A stretch of 64,000 bases of DNA from Lolium rigidum (taxonomy: Eukaryota > Streptophyta > Magnoliopsida > Poales > Poaceae), in the NCBI RefSeq assembly GCF_022539505.1, contig NC_061514.1, positions 253,196,124 through 253,260,123 on the forward strand. The letters are read 5' to 3'. The notes below the pieces were generated by a model. It did not search any database and was not told the DNA's origin. It saw only the letters and a list, made by a program, of their open reading frames with translations. A program made the translations under genes and the position numbers. Of this stretch, positions 52,581 to 64,000 are shown piece by piece; the stretch's first letter is position 1; every line of letters begins with the position of its first letter.

Positions 52581-55166
52581 TATACACTTTCTGCGCCTAG
52601 CCGAAAGGCGTTAAAGAAAAGCGCTTATGGGAGACAACCCATGTTTTTACTACAGTATTTTTGTTTTATATTTGAGTCTTGGAAGTTGTTTACTACTGTA
52701 GCAACCTCTCATTATCTTAGTTTTGAGTTTTGTTGTGCCAAGTAAAGTCTTTGATAGTAAAGTGAATACTAGATTTGGATTACTGCGCAGAAACAGATTT
52801 CTTTGCTGTCACGAATCTGGGTCTAATTCTCTGTAGGTAACTCAGAAAATTAAGCCAATTTACGTGAGTGATCCTCAGATATGTACGCAACTTTCATTCA
52901 ATTTGGGCATTTTCATTTGAGCAAGTCTGGTGCCTCAATAAAATCCATCTTTACGGACTGTTCTGTTTTGACAGATTCTGCCTTTTATTTCGCATTGCCT
53001 CTTTTGCTATGTTAGATGAATTTCTTTCATCCATTAATGTCCAGTAGCTTTATGCAATGTCCAGAAGTGTTAAGAATGATCGTGTCACCTCTGAACATGT
53101 TAATTTTTATTGTCCACTAACCCTCTAATGAGTTGTTTCGAGTTTGGTGTGGAGGAAGTTTTCAAGGATCAAGAGAGGAGTATGATACAATATGATCAAG
53201 GAGAGTGAAAGCTCTAAGCTTGGGGATGCCCCGGTGGTTCACCCCTGCATATTCTAAGAAGACTCAAGCGTCTAAGCTTGGGGATGCCCAAGGCATCCCC
53301 TTCTTCATCGACAACATTATCAGGTTCCTCCCCTGAAACTATATTTTTATTCGGCCACATCTTATGTACTTTGCTTGGAGCGTCGGTTTGTTTTTGTTTT
53401 TGTTTTGTTTGAATAAAATGGATCCTAGCATTCACTTTGTGGGAGAGAGACACGCTCCGCTGTAGCATATGGACAAGTATGTCCTTAGGCTTTACTCATA
53501 GTATTCATGGCGAAGTTCTTCTTCGTTAAATTGTTATACGGTTGGAATTGGAAAATGCTACATGTAGTAATTCTAAAATGTCTTGGATAATTTGATACTT
53601 GGCAATTGTTGTGCTCATGTTTAAGCTCTTGCATCATATACTTTGCACCTATTAATGAAGAAACACTTAGAGCTTGCTAATTTGGTTTGCATATTTGCTT
53701 TCTCTAGAGTCTAGATAATATCTAGTATTGAGTTTTGAACAACAAGGAAGACGGTGTAGAGTCTTATAATGTTTACAATATTTCTTTTATGTGAGTTTTG
53801 CTGCACCGTTCATCCTTGTGTTTGTTTCAAATAACCTTGCTAGCCTAAACCTTGTATCGAGAGGGAATACTTCTCATGCATCCAAAATCCTTGAGCCAAC
53901 CACTATGCCATTTGTGTCCACCATACCTACCTACTACATGGTATTTATCCGCCATTCCAAAGTAAATTGCTTGAGTGCTACCTTTAAAATTCCATCATTC
54001 AGCTTTGCAATATATAGCTCATGAGACAAATAGCCTAAAAACTATTGTGGTATTGAATATGTACTTATGCACTTTATCTCTTATTAAGTTGCTTGTTGTG
54101 CGATAACCATGTTTCTGGGGACGCCATCAACTATTCTTTGTTGAATATCATGTGAGTTGCTATGCATGTCCGTCTTGTCCGAAGTAAGAGAGATCTACCA
54201 CCTTAATGGTTGGAGCATACATATTGTTAGAGAAGAACATTGGGCCGCTAACTAAAGCCATGAATCATGGTGGAAGTTTCAGTTTTGGACATATATCCTC
54301 AGTCTCATATGAGAATAATAATTGTTGCCACATGCTTATGCATTTAAGAGGAGTCCATTATCTGTTGTCCATGTTGTCCCGGTATGGATGTCTAAGTTGA
54401 GAATAATCAAAAGCGAGAAATCCAAAATGCGAGCTTTCTCCTTAGACCTTTGTACAGGCGGCATGGAGGTACCCCATTGTGACACTTGGTTAAAACATGT
54501 GTATTGCGATGATCCGGTAGTCCAAGCTAATTAGGACAAGGTGCGGGCACTATTAGTATACTATGCATGAGGCTTGCAACTTGTAAGATATAATTTACAT
54601 AACTCATATGCTTTATTACTACCGTTGACAAAATTGTTTCATGTTTTCAAAATAAAAGCTCTAGCATAAATATAGCAATCGATGCTTTCCTCTTTGAAGG
54701 ACCATTCTTTTTTACTTTTATGTTGAGTCAGTTCACCTATCTCTCTCCACCTCGAGAAGCAAACACTTGTGTGAACTGTGCATTGATTCCTACATACTTG
54801 CATATTGCACTTGTTATATTACTCTATGTTGACAATTATCCATGAGATATACATGTTACAAGTTGAAAGCAACCGCTGAAACTTAATCTTCCTTTGTGTT
54901 GCTTCAATACCTTTACTTTGATTTGTTGCTTTATGAGTTAACTCTTATGCAAGACTTATTGATGCTTGTCTTGAAGTACTATTCATGAAAAGTCTTTGCT
55001 TTATGATTCACTTGTTTACTCATGTCATTACCATTGTTTTGATCGCTGCATTCATTACATATGTTTACAAATAGTATGATCAAGGTTATGATGGCATGTC
55101 ACTTCAGAAATTATCTTTGTTATCGTTTTACCTGCTCGGGACGAGCGGAACTAAGCTTGGGGATGC
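52581..55166 (+). other. Non-coding 3' domain of element B
   Basis: No significant ORFs. Blocks match, inverted, the same domain of element C (54211-54290 with 60530-60600). TCTAAGCTTGGGGATGCC occurs at 53213-53230 and 53271-53288, near-copies of the terminal polypurine tract at 55151-55166. Confidence 0.65.
55151..55166 (+). promoter_or_regulatory. Polypurine tract of element B
   Basis: CTAAGCTTGGGGATGC lies directly before the 3' LTR start TGATACGTC at 55167. Confidence 0.75.
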
Positions 55167-55888
55167 TGATACGTCTCCGACGTATCGATAATTTCTTATG
55201 TTCCATGCCACATTATTGATGATATCTACATGTTTTATGCACACTTTATGTCATATTCGTGCATTTTCTGGAACTAACCTATTAACAAGATGCCGAAGAG
55301 TCACTTGCTGTTTTCTGCTGTTTTTGGTTTCAGAAATCCTAGTAACGAAATATTCTCGGAATTGGACGAAATCAACGCCTAGGGTCCTATTTTGCCACGA
55401 AGCTTCCAGAAGACCGAAGAGGAGTCAAAGTGGGGCCACGAGGCGCCGCCACACTAGGGCGGCGCGGCCCAGGTTGCTAATACTGAAGTTTGCATGGACC
55501 GGTTGGTCCACACACGTGGTATTTCCCTCCTCGCGTTGAGGAGATTTTCCACGTAAATCTTTGTGTGCTTCTGTTTGGTTTTATTATGCATATCTATTGG
55601 TTGAAGCTTTGCTTGAAGTTTATATTTCACACATGATGGTGGGCAGTGAGGTCATGTATCTCCTCACCGTGCCCACAACAGAGTGGTAACAGAGCTAAGA
55701 TTCAGTTTGTACTCAAGTTTCATAGTAACATTTTATTTAGGCTGAGTGCAGTATACTTGTGTGAAAGATGAAAGTCAATACTAACATAATGATATCACTA
55801 AATTGTAGAAATTATCGAGATTGAAAGAGCAAGATGAATGATTTCTTGTATGTAAATAAATAATGGAAGCATGTGTTTTTCCACTAAG

Positions 55889-56557
55889 ATGCCCAAGGAC
55901 ACGAAGCAAGATCGGTGGGATGTACTTCATCTACAAGCTCGTGGGTTCATTTGACGGTGGATCGATGACAATATTTTGAACCATATCATTAATGAGACAT
56001 GGGCATACACCTTACGGAAGAAATTGGATGAGTTTTATGATCGCAAAGAAGGTAGCAACAAGATGTTCTTGATCAACAAATTGATACGTTTGAGGTACAA
56101 GAAGGGTACTCCAAATGCAGATCATGTGAATGAATTTTAGGGTGTTATAAAACAGTTATCTTCAACCAGAATCACATTTGAAGATAAAGTGAGAGCCTTT
56201 CTGCTACTTGGCTCATTACCGAACACTTGGGGACCTTTAAGGTCACTGTATGCAATTAATCACCTAATGGTATTGTCACTTGGAACCTTGTGAAGACCAA
56301 GGTACTAATTAAATGAACAATCCGGAATAGTTGCTGATAAGGACAATTCTACTTCACATTCAGAAGTGTTGGTGACTCAGTCATGGGGGAGAAGCAATAT
56401 TAGAGGTCTGAGTAAGGATGAAGGAAGAAGTAGAAGAAAATTAAAAGGAAAATATGCTGATTTGGTGTGCCATCACTGCCATGAGAAGGTCCACATCAAT
56501 TGCCATTGTGAACAATGGAAGAAGGATAAAAAGAAAGTAAATGAGAAGCAAGTTTAG
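55889..56557 (+). pseudogene. Second copy of the Copia gag
   Basis: Duplicate of 46764-47432 with the same stops and the same CCHC knuckle. Shared lesions show the gag was already dead before the duplication. Confidence 0.85.
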
Positions 56558-56644
56558 AGATAAACAACCATTGACAATGATAGTGAGGGTAGAATTACTG
56601 CAGTTGAGAAAATCATGTTTCTTATGGATGAAGAACATGATGGA

Positions 56645-57737
56645 TGATGACCCACAAGTATAGGGGATCGCAACAGTCTTCGAGGGAAGTAAAATCCAAA
56701 TTTATTGATTCGACACAAGGGGAGCCAAAGAATATTTATAAGCTTTAAAAAGTGAGTTGTCAATTCACCTGCACCTGAAAATAGACTTGCTCGCAACAGT
56801 TTATCAGTAGTAACAGTTTTATGGTAGTGGAAGTAGTGAACTAACAGCAGTAGCAAAATAAAAACAGTAGTAGCGATGATTGCAATAGACAGCATGATTA
56901 AAATACTGTAGGCACAGGGATGGATGAACGAGCGTTGCATATGAGAGAGTCCATGTAATAGCAAGACATAGACATTGCAAATAATAATGATAAAATCATC
57001 CTAGCATAATATACCCATAGGCGTGTGTTCATATTTAGTCGTGCGTGCTCGCACTGAGAAACTTGCACGACATCTTTTGTCCTACCAGCCCGTTGCAGCG
57101 GGGCCTCTAGGTAAACTACTGGTAATTAAGGTACTCCTTTTAATAGAGTACGGGAGAAAAGCATTAACGCTCTGTGAACACACGTGATCCGCACATCATA
57201 GCCATCCCCTCCGGTTATCCCAATTCTAGGTCACTTTGAGGCCTCGGGTTTCGGACAACAATATGTGTATACAGCTTGCAGATATGATAAAAAACAATAA
57301 TTATCCTCGTGAATCAATAACATGTTCAGATCCGAGATCATGGCACTTGGGCCCAAAGTGGCAAGCATTACGCATAGCAAGTTGCAACAATGTCAAAAAC
57401 ACTAACAACGGATACCAGGCACTATGCCCATAAAAATCTTATAGCTATTACATGACCAATCTCATCCAATCCCTACCATCCTCTACAGCCTACAGCGGGG
57501 AATTACTCACACATCGATGGGGGAAACATGGATGGTTGATGGAGAGGCGTCGGTGATGGCGATGGCGATGATCTCCTCCAAATCCCCGTCCCGGCAGGGT
57601 GCCAGAATGGAGCTTCTGGTCCCCGGATTGGGGTTTCTGGTGGCGGCGGAGCAGCGGAACTCTTTCTGGAAAAACCCCACCTCGGTTTTCAGGTACAGGG
57701 GCTTCTTATAGTGCGAATGATAGGTCGAAGGGGTGGC
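56645..57737 (-). repeat. Second copy of the element C LTR inner part
   Basis: Duplicate of 47520-48612, ending in the same GTGGC before the B LTR. Confidence 0.88.
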
Positions 57738-59337
57738 TGATACGTCTCCGATGTATCGATAATTTCTTATGTTCCATGCCACATTATTGATGATATCTAC
57801 ATGTTTTATGCACACTTTATGTCATATTCGTGCATTTTCTGGAACTAACCTATTAACAAGATGCCGAAGAGCCGCTTGCTATTTTCTCGCTGTTTTTGGT
57901 TTCAGAAATCCTAGTAACGAAATATTCTCGGAATTGGACGAAATCAACGCCCAGGGTCCTATTTTGCCACGAAGCTTCCAGAAGACCGAAGAGGAGTCGA
58001 AGTGGGGCCACGAGGCGCCGCCACACTAGAGCGGCGCGGCCCAGGCCCTAGCCGCGCCGACCTATGGTGTGGGGCCCTCGTGTGGCCCCCGCGTTGCCCT
58101 TCCGCCTACTTAAAGCCTCCGTCGCGAAACCCCCGTACCGAGAGCCACGATACGGAAAACCTTACGGAGACGCCGCCGCCGCCAATCCCATCTCGGGGAT
58201 TCCGGAGATCTCCTCCGGCACCCTGCCGGAGAGGGGATTCATCTCCCGGAGGACTCTTCACCGCCATGGTCGCCTCCGGAGTGATGAGTGAGTAGTTCAC
58301 CCCTGGACTATGGGTCCATAGCGGTAGCTAGATGGTTGTCTTCTCCTCATTGTGCTTCATTGTTGGATCTTGTGAGATGCCTAACATGATCAAGATCATC
58401 TATCTGTAATACTATATGTTGTGTTTGTCGGGATCCGATGGATAGAGAATACTATGTTATGTTAATTATCAAGTTATTACCTATGTGTTGTTTATGATCT
58501 TGCATGCTCTCCGTTATTAGTAGAGGCTGTGGCCAAGTTTTTGCTCTTAACTCCAAGAGGGAGTATTTATGCTCGATAGTGGGTTCATGCCTCCATTGAT
58601 ATCTGGGACAGTGACAGAAAGTTCTAAGGTTGTGGATGTGATGTTGCCACTAGGGATAAAACATTGATGCTATGTCTAAGGATGTAGTTGTTGATTACAT
58701 TACGCACCATACTTAATGCAATTGTCTTGTTGTTTTGCAACTTAATACTGGAAGGGGTTCGGATGATAATCTGAAGGTGGACTTTTTAGGCATAGATGCA
58801 TGCTGGATGGCGGTCTATGTACTTTGTCGTAATGCCCAATTAAATCTCACTATATTTATCATGACATGTATGTGCATTGTTATGCCCTCTCTATTTGTCA
58901 ATTGCCCGACCGTAATTTGTTCACCCAACATGCTTTTATCTTATGGGAGAGACACCTCTAGTGAACTGTGGACCCCGGTCCATTCTTTTATACTCGAAAT
59001 ACAAATCTGCTTGCAATACTTGTTTTACTCGTTTTCTTGCAAACAATCATCTTCCACACAATACGGTTAATCCTTTGTTACAGCAAGCCGGTGAGATTGA
59101 CAACCTCACTCGTTTCGTTGGGGCAAAGTACTTTGGTTGTGTTGTGCGAGTTCCACGTTGGCGCCGGAATCTCCGGTGTTGCGCCGCACTACATCCCGCC
59201 GCCATCAACCTTCAACGTGCTTCTTGGCTCCTCCTGGTTCGATAAACCTTGGTTTCTTTCTGAGGGAAAACTTGCTGCTGTGCGCATCATACCTTCCTCT
59301 TGGGGTTCCCAACGAACGTGTGAGTTACACGCCATCA
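57738..59337 (+). mobile_element. Solo LTR of element B
   Basis: A full 1600-bp LTR (TGATACGTC...CGCCATCA) flanked by GTGGC on both sides (57733-57737 and 59338-59342), with no internal sequence. This is the standard product of recombination between the two LTRs of one insertion. Confidence 0.93.
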
Positions 59338-59342
59338 GTGGC

Positions 59343-59643
59343 CGAGGCAGCCAGACCACCTGTAGGCGCGGCCAAGCCCCGGCCCACGCCTAGGGCAGGT
59401 GTGGGCCCCTCGTGGCCCCCCTCCGTCTCGTCTTCTGGCTCCGGGAGTCTTCAGGTGAAATGTGGGTTTTTCTATATTTTCCGGGATTTTTCCCGAAAGA
59501 TGGATTTCTGCCCAAAAACAAGACACTAGAGCAATTCTGCTGAAAACAGCGTTACTCCGCGTTAGTTGTATTCAAAACACACAAGATAGAGGCCAAACAA
59601 CAACAAAAGTGTTCGGGAAAGTAGATACGTTTTGGAGGTATCA
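59343..59643 (-). repeat. Element C 3' LTR, outer part
   Basis: Continues the LTR broken at 48612 (AGGTCGAAGGGGTGGC joins CGAGGCAGCCAG) and ends TTTTGGAGGTATCA. Together with 47520-48612 it gives an LTR of about 1394 bases, similar to that of element A. Confidence 0.85.
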
Positions 59644-59660
59644 ACTCCCCCAAGCTTAGC

Positions 59661-62600
59661 TTATTGCTTGTCCTCAAGCAATTCAGTGACAACTGAGTAC
59701 GATAAAAGAAATTTTCACGAACCTATTTGCTTGATATGATTGATGTATATATTCTCACTACATGATCAAATGCTCAGGCAATTCATAATAATAAGCATGC
59801 AACTAAGAATACTTAATAGTTATGCAAGTCATGAAAGGATACCAACACAATAATAAGCAACATGAAACATAAGTATTTGCAGGATTGCAATGTTCATAGT
59901 ATGATATGATAAAGTGGTATCTCGCTTGCCCTATTTGTGGAGCAAAACATAAATACCAGGGTACCTCTGAAGTTCAAGAGAAGACTAGAAGTAAAAACGA
60001 CAAAAGAATCAAGCATCACAGTTATACTACAATTAATCTTATTCCGGGACAAGCACATTAAACTAAAAATGACAGCTATGCTTTCAAGAAAATGCTCGGA
60101 GAACGGATGGTGACTCAACATAAAAGTATAAGATTGGCCCTGCGCCGAAGTAAGACTGCTCATGTGCTAGACCTTTTCATTTTGAATGCAATAGGAGTGT
60201 TGAAAAAAATATTTTGAGAAATGCAACTCATGTCAACGGTAGTGATAAATAATATGGCTCATGCATAACACTTCCTATAAGTTGCTCGCCTCATGCATAA
60301 TATGCTAATAGTGTTCACACCTTGTCCTAATTAGCTTGGATTTTCATGGATTTTCATCGCATACATATGTTTCAACCAAGTGTCACAAAGGGGTGCCTCC
60401 TGGCCTCCTGTATAAAGGTCCTAGGAGATGAATCTCATTTGACTTCTCAATTTTGATAAATCTTAACTTTTTGGACATCCATGCCGGGAAAACAAGGACA
60501 ACAGATATTTGGAATTTTGTCCAACTGAAACTTCCACCATGTGAACATGGCTTTAGTTGGCGGCCCAATGTTCCTCTCTAACAATATGCATACTCCAATC
60601 TTTGCAACTCATGGTAAATCTCCCTTACTTCAAACAAGATAAGCATGCATAACAATTCACAAGATATTCAACATGCAAGTTGATGGTGTTCCCCATGACA
60701 GCATGGTTATCACACAACAAGCAACTTATAAGAACTGAAGTTCATAAGACATAATACTCACCACAATAGTTTTTATACTACTTTCCAATGAGCTATAAAT
60801 TACACAAAATAAGTGATGATAATTTTGAAGGTTTAAAGGTAGCACACACGCAATTCACTTTGGAGTGGCAGCGAAATACCACATATAGGTATGTATGGTG
60901 GACACAATTGGCTCTTTGGTTTTTAGTAGTTGGATGCACGAGTAGAGCTTATACTCAGTACAAGTTAAGGCTAGCAATAGACTGTGAAGCGACAATCAAG
61001 AAAGCAGTAGTTGTCATAATCATGCTTGCGATGGATAAAATTAACGGAAGCATAAAAGTAATACAAGAACTCCGAGTCAAGATAAATCATCAAGACTTAA
61101 ATGACTTTTGTTTTAGTCTTATGCATGCTTGAACATGTGCCAAGTCGATTCAAATGAAACATTCAGAGGGGATACCACAATGTCATATTGTTATATGAAT
61201 AGAGCAATGCAAGCAAACATCTATATGACATGTTACCTAATATTAGTAATTTGGAAATAATAATGAGAGAGCATAAACTACTACGCATCATCAAGTAGCA
61301 TACACTTTACACAAAAAAACTAAGCATGTTCACATAAATGAGTATATGTACAAAAATAAGAACAAATAGAGTTCATACCAGCCTCTCACCACAACTCGAA
61401 TTGTCATGACCGTCATTATTGCTCTTCACTTGAGTGGATTGAATAATATGAAATGATAATCAAGCTCCAATAAAATCACGGAAGACCATTGAACCCTGCA
61501 GCAACTTTACAAAACCAAAGAAGAACAACAAATATTTTTGGGTTTTCGATTTTCAATCAACACACAAAGCAAAATCTTTTTGGATTTTTCGCATAGCAAA
61601 CCATAATGGGAAGATGAAACAAACTAAGAAGAAAATGTAGATAAACAACAGAAATCTTTTTGGTCTTTTTGTGTTTTGAAAAGTATAAACCAAAGCAAGA
61701 ACAACAAAAAGAAAGAAAACTAAAATAAACACGCAAATGCAACAAGTGGTAGAAATCTGGCAACCCAGAACAGCAGGCAAAGATCGATGTTTTTGAAACA
61801 GTTCTGCAGCTCATCTCGAAAAGTCCTCAGCTAACAAAAGTTAGATAACAACCTGGGGCATATGCTCAAAAATTGGCAGCTCAAAATTCTATTCTGGCTA
61901 TTTATACGAATTTTTACGGTGACTGCACAGAATCTGTTTTTAGACAGCAGCTACCCAAATTCTTACCTCCTTCCTGTTAGAGGCTATCCTTGGTATAAAA
62001 ATGAAATAAATAAGCTAAAGAGAGGTTATTACAGTAGTAACAACTCCCAAGATTCAAATAAAGAGAAATTACAGAAATAAACTTGCAAGAACAAAAAGAA
62101 AACGAAACATGGATATACAAAGTTCTCAGTTTCGAATTTTTTCAATATAGGGCCGTGTGCATCGTCATGATGCAGAAGCCGGGGCATACCCCCATTTCGA
62201 AAAAAAACAAAGTTCTCACGGAATATGATGTGTAGATGAGTGAGATGTCGATATACCTCCCCCCAAGCTTAGGCTTTTGGCCTAAGTGGAGATCAATCCC
62301 ATGGTGACCAAGCGTCGAAAGAAATCTTGCCCCCGTAATATGAAGAAGAGGCACCTTCGTTCTGGTATGAACTCGAGGACGCCCCAGTGTAATGCGCGGT
62401 GTAGTCATCAGTGGCCACCTCCTCCTCCTGGTGCTGCCCATGGAACCCAAGCAGTCGCAGCTGCTCGTTCCAACTCCTCCTTTGAGCGCAACCACGACAT
62501 CTTGTGAATACTGAACAAACTAGATTTTGGCAAGAGCAAATGCTTCAAATTTCAGCAGGAAATATGGGCCGAGCAAAGAGATCGAAAATTCGCGAGCAAG

Positions 62601-62890
62601 AACAGCAAGAACACGGGTTTGAGCAATGGGGATGTGTTTTCTCGGGAGAGAGAGTGAAATGGCAGAGGAGGGAGCAAGTGGAGGACCAGGGGGCCCACAC
62701 CTGGCCTTGGCGCGGCCAGGGGGTGCCCCGCGCCACCACATGGTGTGGCCGTCCTGTGGGTCCCTCGAGGCTTCCCCAGGTGCCTCTCTGCCCCTTTTCT
62801 CACGTAAAAATTTTCTATACATTTTCTGAAACTTTTCGAGAAACTTTATTTTTTTGGCAATTTTCAGAATTTGAATAATGATTCTATCGC
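59661..62890 (-). other. Non-coding 3' domain of element C
   Basis: Homologous to 1147-3640 of element A in blocks. It contains an internal polypurine-like box at 62255-62272, a 78-bp LINE-tail insertion (62129-62206) and, beyond 62296, a GC-richer part (62400-62800) that element A lacks. Short ORFs show no domains. Confidence 0.6.
62129..62206 (+). mobile_element. 78-bp LINE-tail insertion
   Basis: The sequence ends in GCAGAAGCCGGGGC, CCCCCATTTCG and an A run, and is flanked by ACAAAGTTCTCA on both sides (62117-62128 and 62207-62218). It is an extremely 5'-truncated LINE or LINE-mobilised copy. Confidence 0.85.
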
Positions 62891-63259
62891 AGAAGAACAA
62901 TTATGGAATGATGAAAAACAAAATCAAAACAATCTACATCAACTTTAAGCCATTCTAATATAAAGTCAATCAATGGTACATATGTGAAAACATACTTTCA
63001 TTCATTCAAAATTATTTTGTTAACAAGGTTGATCAAGTCTTGTTACCAAAACAGGTTTATATGAAGCAAAACCTTTTATTTCACACAATGATTATGTTAT
63101 CTCAACCTCAACAGGAATAGTTCCAATCATGACAATATTATTCTTCTTCTTTGGCTTGGGCAAAGTCAAATGAAATTTCCCAATTTGGATGGTGTCAACA
63201 TTAATAATTGAGTTTAGACCATGATTCACATCAATCTTCCTGGGAAAATAAACCGTATG

Positions 63260-63637
63260 CTATTTGTCATCGACATTGAAAGTTACTTTTCCTTGGTTGC
63301 AATCAATAACAGCCCCTGCGGTGTTAAGAAAAGGTCTCCCAAGAATAATAGACATATGATCATCCTCCGACATTTCCAACATAACAAAGTCAGTTAATAT
63401 CATACAATGATGAGCAACTTGAACAGGAACATCCTCACATATACCAACATAAATAGTAGTAGACTTATCAGCCATTTGCAAAGATATATCAGTTGGTATT
63501 AATTTTGCTAGATCAATTCTTCTATAGAGAGAAAAAGGCATAACACTAACTTCTACACTCAAATCACATAAAGCAGTTCTAACATAGTTATTTTTTATGG
63601 AGCATGGAATAGTGGGTATACGGTATACCTGGATCAA
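63260..63637 (-). pseudogene. Protease remnant of element C
   Basis: Collinear with the protease of element A: PCSIKNNYVRTALCDLSVEV, LIPTDISLQMADKST, MSIILGRPFLNTAGAVIDCN. The active-site triad is DLS rather than DLG or DTG. A frame change near 63640 separates it from upstream coding sequence. Confidence 0.75.
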
Positions 63638-63649
63638 CCAAGCTTCTTC

Positions 63650-64000
63650 GGAATCTTACCATTAAAGGAGTAATTAGCGGGCATAGTGGAAATTTCCTTA
63701 TTTGGAATCTTCCTCTTATTAGAGACAATATCTTTCATATACTTTCAATAAGGAGACAATTTAATAGCATCAGTCAATGGAATTTGCAAAAACAAAGGTT
63801 TCATCCATTCACAAAACTTATTATGATGTTCTTCCTCCTTCGATTTATGTTTCTTATCAGGAAAAGGCATTGGTTTTTGCACCAAAGGTTCTCTCTCACT
63901 ACCATGTTTAGTAGAAATGAAATCTTCCTTAGTGTATTTTGTATTCTTAGTATGCTTTTCAGGTTCTTCTTCAATTTCTTCTTTATCGGAAGCATCATTT
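63650..64000 (-). pseudogene. Pre-protease coding sequence of element C (partial)
   Basis: Matches 4180-4560 of element A in order, in broken frames (for example MMLPIKKKLKKNLKSILRIQ), and continues beyond the window. Confidence 0.6.

Larger units (their letters stand above)
46343..55467. repeat. First unit of a 9125-bp tandem duplication
   Basis: Runs from inside the Copia LTR, through the element C LTR and element B, to base 301 of B's 3' LTR. The next base begins the second unit. CCCAGG is present at 46343-46348, 48914-48919 and the junction 55468-55473. Confidence 0.9.
48613..55473 (+). mobile_element. Gypsy-type LTR retrotransposon B, pol-less, 3' LTR cut short
   Basis: 5' LTR 48613-50211, tRNA-Asp-type primer site, gag, protease, a 2.6-kb non-coding domain, polypurine tract, and the first 307 bases of the 3' LTR (55167-55473), where a tandem-duplication junction replaces the rest. 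The target duplication GTGGC precedes it (48608-48612) and is matched at 59338-59342, after the solo LTR in the second unit. No reverse transcriptase, RNase H or integrase is present. Confidence 0.9.
55468..59337. repeat. Second unit of the tandem duplication (shortened)
   Basis: 55468-57737 matches 46343-48612 with no net length change over 2270 bases and about a dozen base differences seen by eye. A full LTR of B follows. Compared with the first unit, the B internal region and one LTR are absent. Confidence 0.9.
59644..64000 (-). mobile_element. Gypsy-type LTR retrotransposon C, internal part (runs out of window)
   Basis: On the minus strand: polypurine tract (59644-59660, AAGCTTGGGGGAGT), a non-coding 3' domain to about 62890, a protease remnant (63260-63637) and pre-protease sequence to the window end. 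The order and sequence parallel element A. Gag and the 5' LTR are expected to the right. No polymerase is seen where it would be expected. Confidence 0.85.

Noticed and set aside
1..64000. tRNA, rRNA, organellar insertions and CRISPR arrays
   Set aside because: None seen; tRNA-like matches are the primer binding sites and the SINE head.

Overview
The window is plant nuclear DNA from a grass, most likely a cool-season grass (Pooideae/Triticeae type). The evidence is nested LTR retrotransposons with TGATACGTC-type LTR ends and tRNA-Asp-like primer sites, L1-type LINEs with zf-RVT tails, a grass-type tRNA-derived SINE, a Helitron, a PIF/Harbinger element with TAA target duplications, a long-TIR Mutator-like element, and GC-rich single-exon genes. 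The species cannot be fixed from the sequence. Two runs of exactly 100 N (7543-7642 and 42508-42607) are assembly gaps.

Layout. 1-7830: a minus-strand, pol-less Gypsy element (A), its left LTR cut by the window start. 7831-12088: a dead L1-type LINE. 12089-13613: intergenic. 14000-19957: an ankyrin-repeat/PGG-domain membrane protein gene in three exons; exon 1 is split by a 2263-bp PIF/Harbinger element (14581-16843) with a TAA target duplication, and the three exons are in frame once the element is ignored. 20343-21400: a small unrecognised minus-strand gene with a frameshift. 21860-22620: a LINE 3' fragment. 22835-34330: a three-layer nest, in which a LINE is split first by a Helitron (22966-24877) and again by a complete pol-less Gypsy element E (26199-34127, target duplication CAGGC). 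E carries an antisense acidic ORF. 34331-35733: GC-rich DNA with 21-22-bp degenerate repeats. 35734-36033: a SINE with an 18-bp target duplication. 36179-37498 and 42608-43913: two nepenthesin-type aspartic protease genes on the minus strand. Between them lie a Mutator-like element (37951-41411) holding a truncated Gypsy element (G), and a Copia gag relic. 44001-46152: intergenic DNA and a LINE tail.

46153-64000 is a nest of a Copia element (D), a minus-strand Gypsy element (C) and a plus-strand Gypsy element (B). A 9125-bp segment here has been tandemly duplicated at a CCCAGG microhomology. The second copy of B has collapsed to a solo LTR that keeps the same GTGGC target duplication as the first copy, so the order of events can be read from the sequence.

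Only the two aspartic protease genes look intact. The ankyrin gene is interrupted but otherwise coherent. All four Gypsy copies with a visible internal region (A, B, C, E) show gag and/or protease but no reverse transcriptase, RNase H or integrase, so any movement would have depended on partners elsewhere. Family assignments come from motif reading, not database searches.
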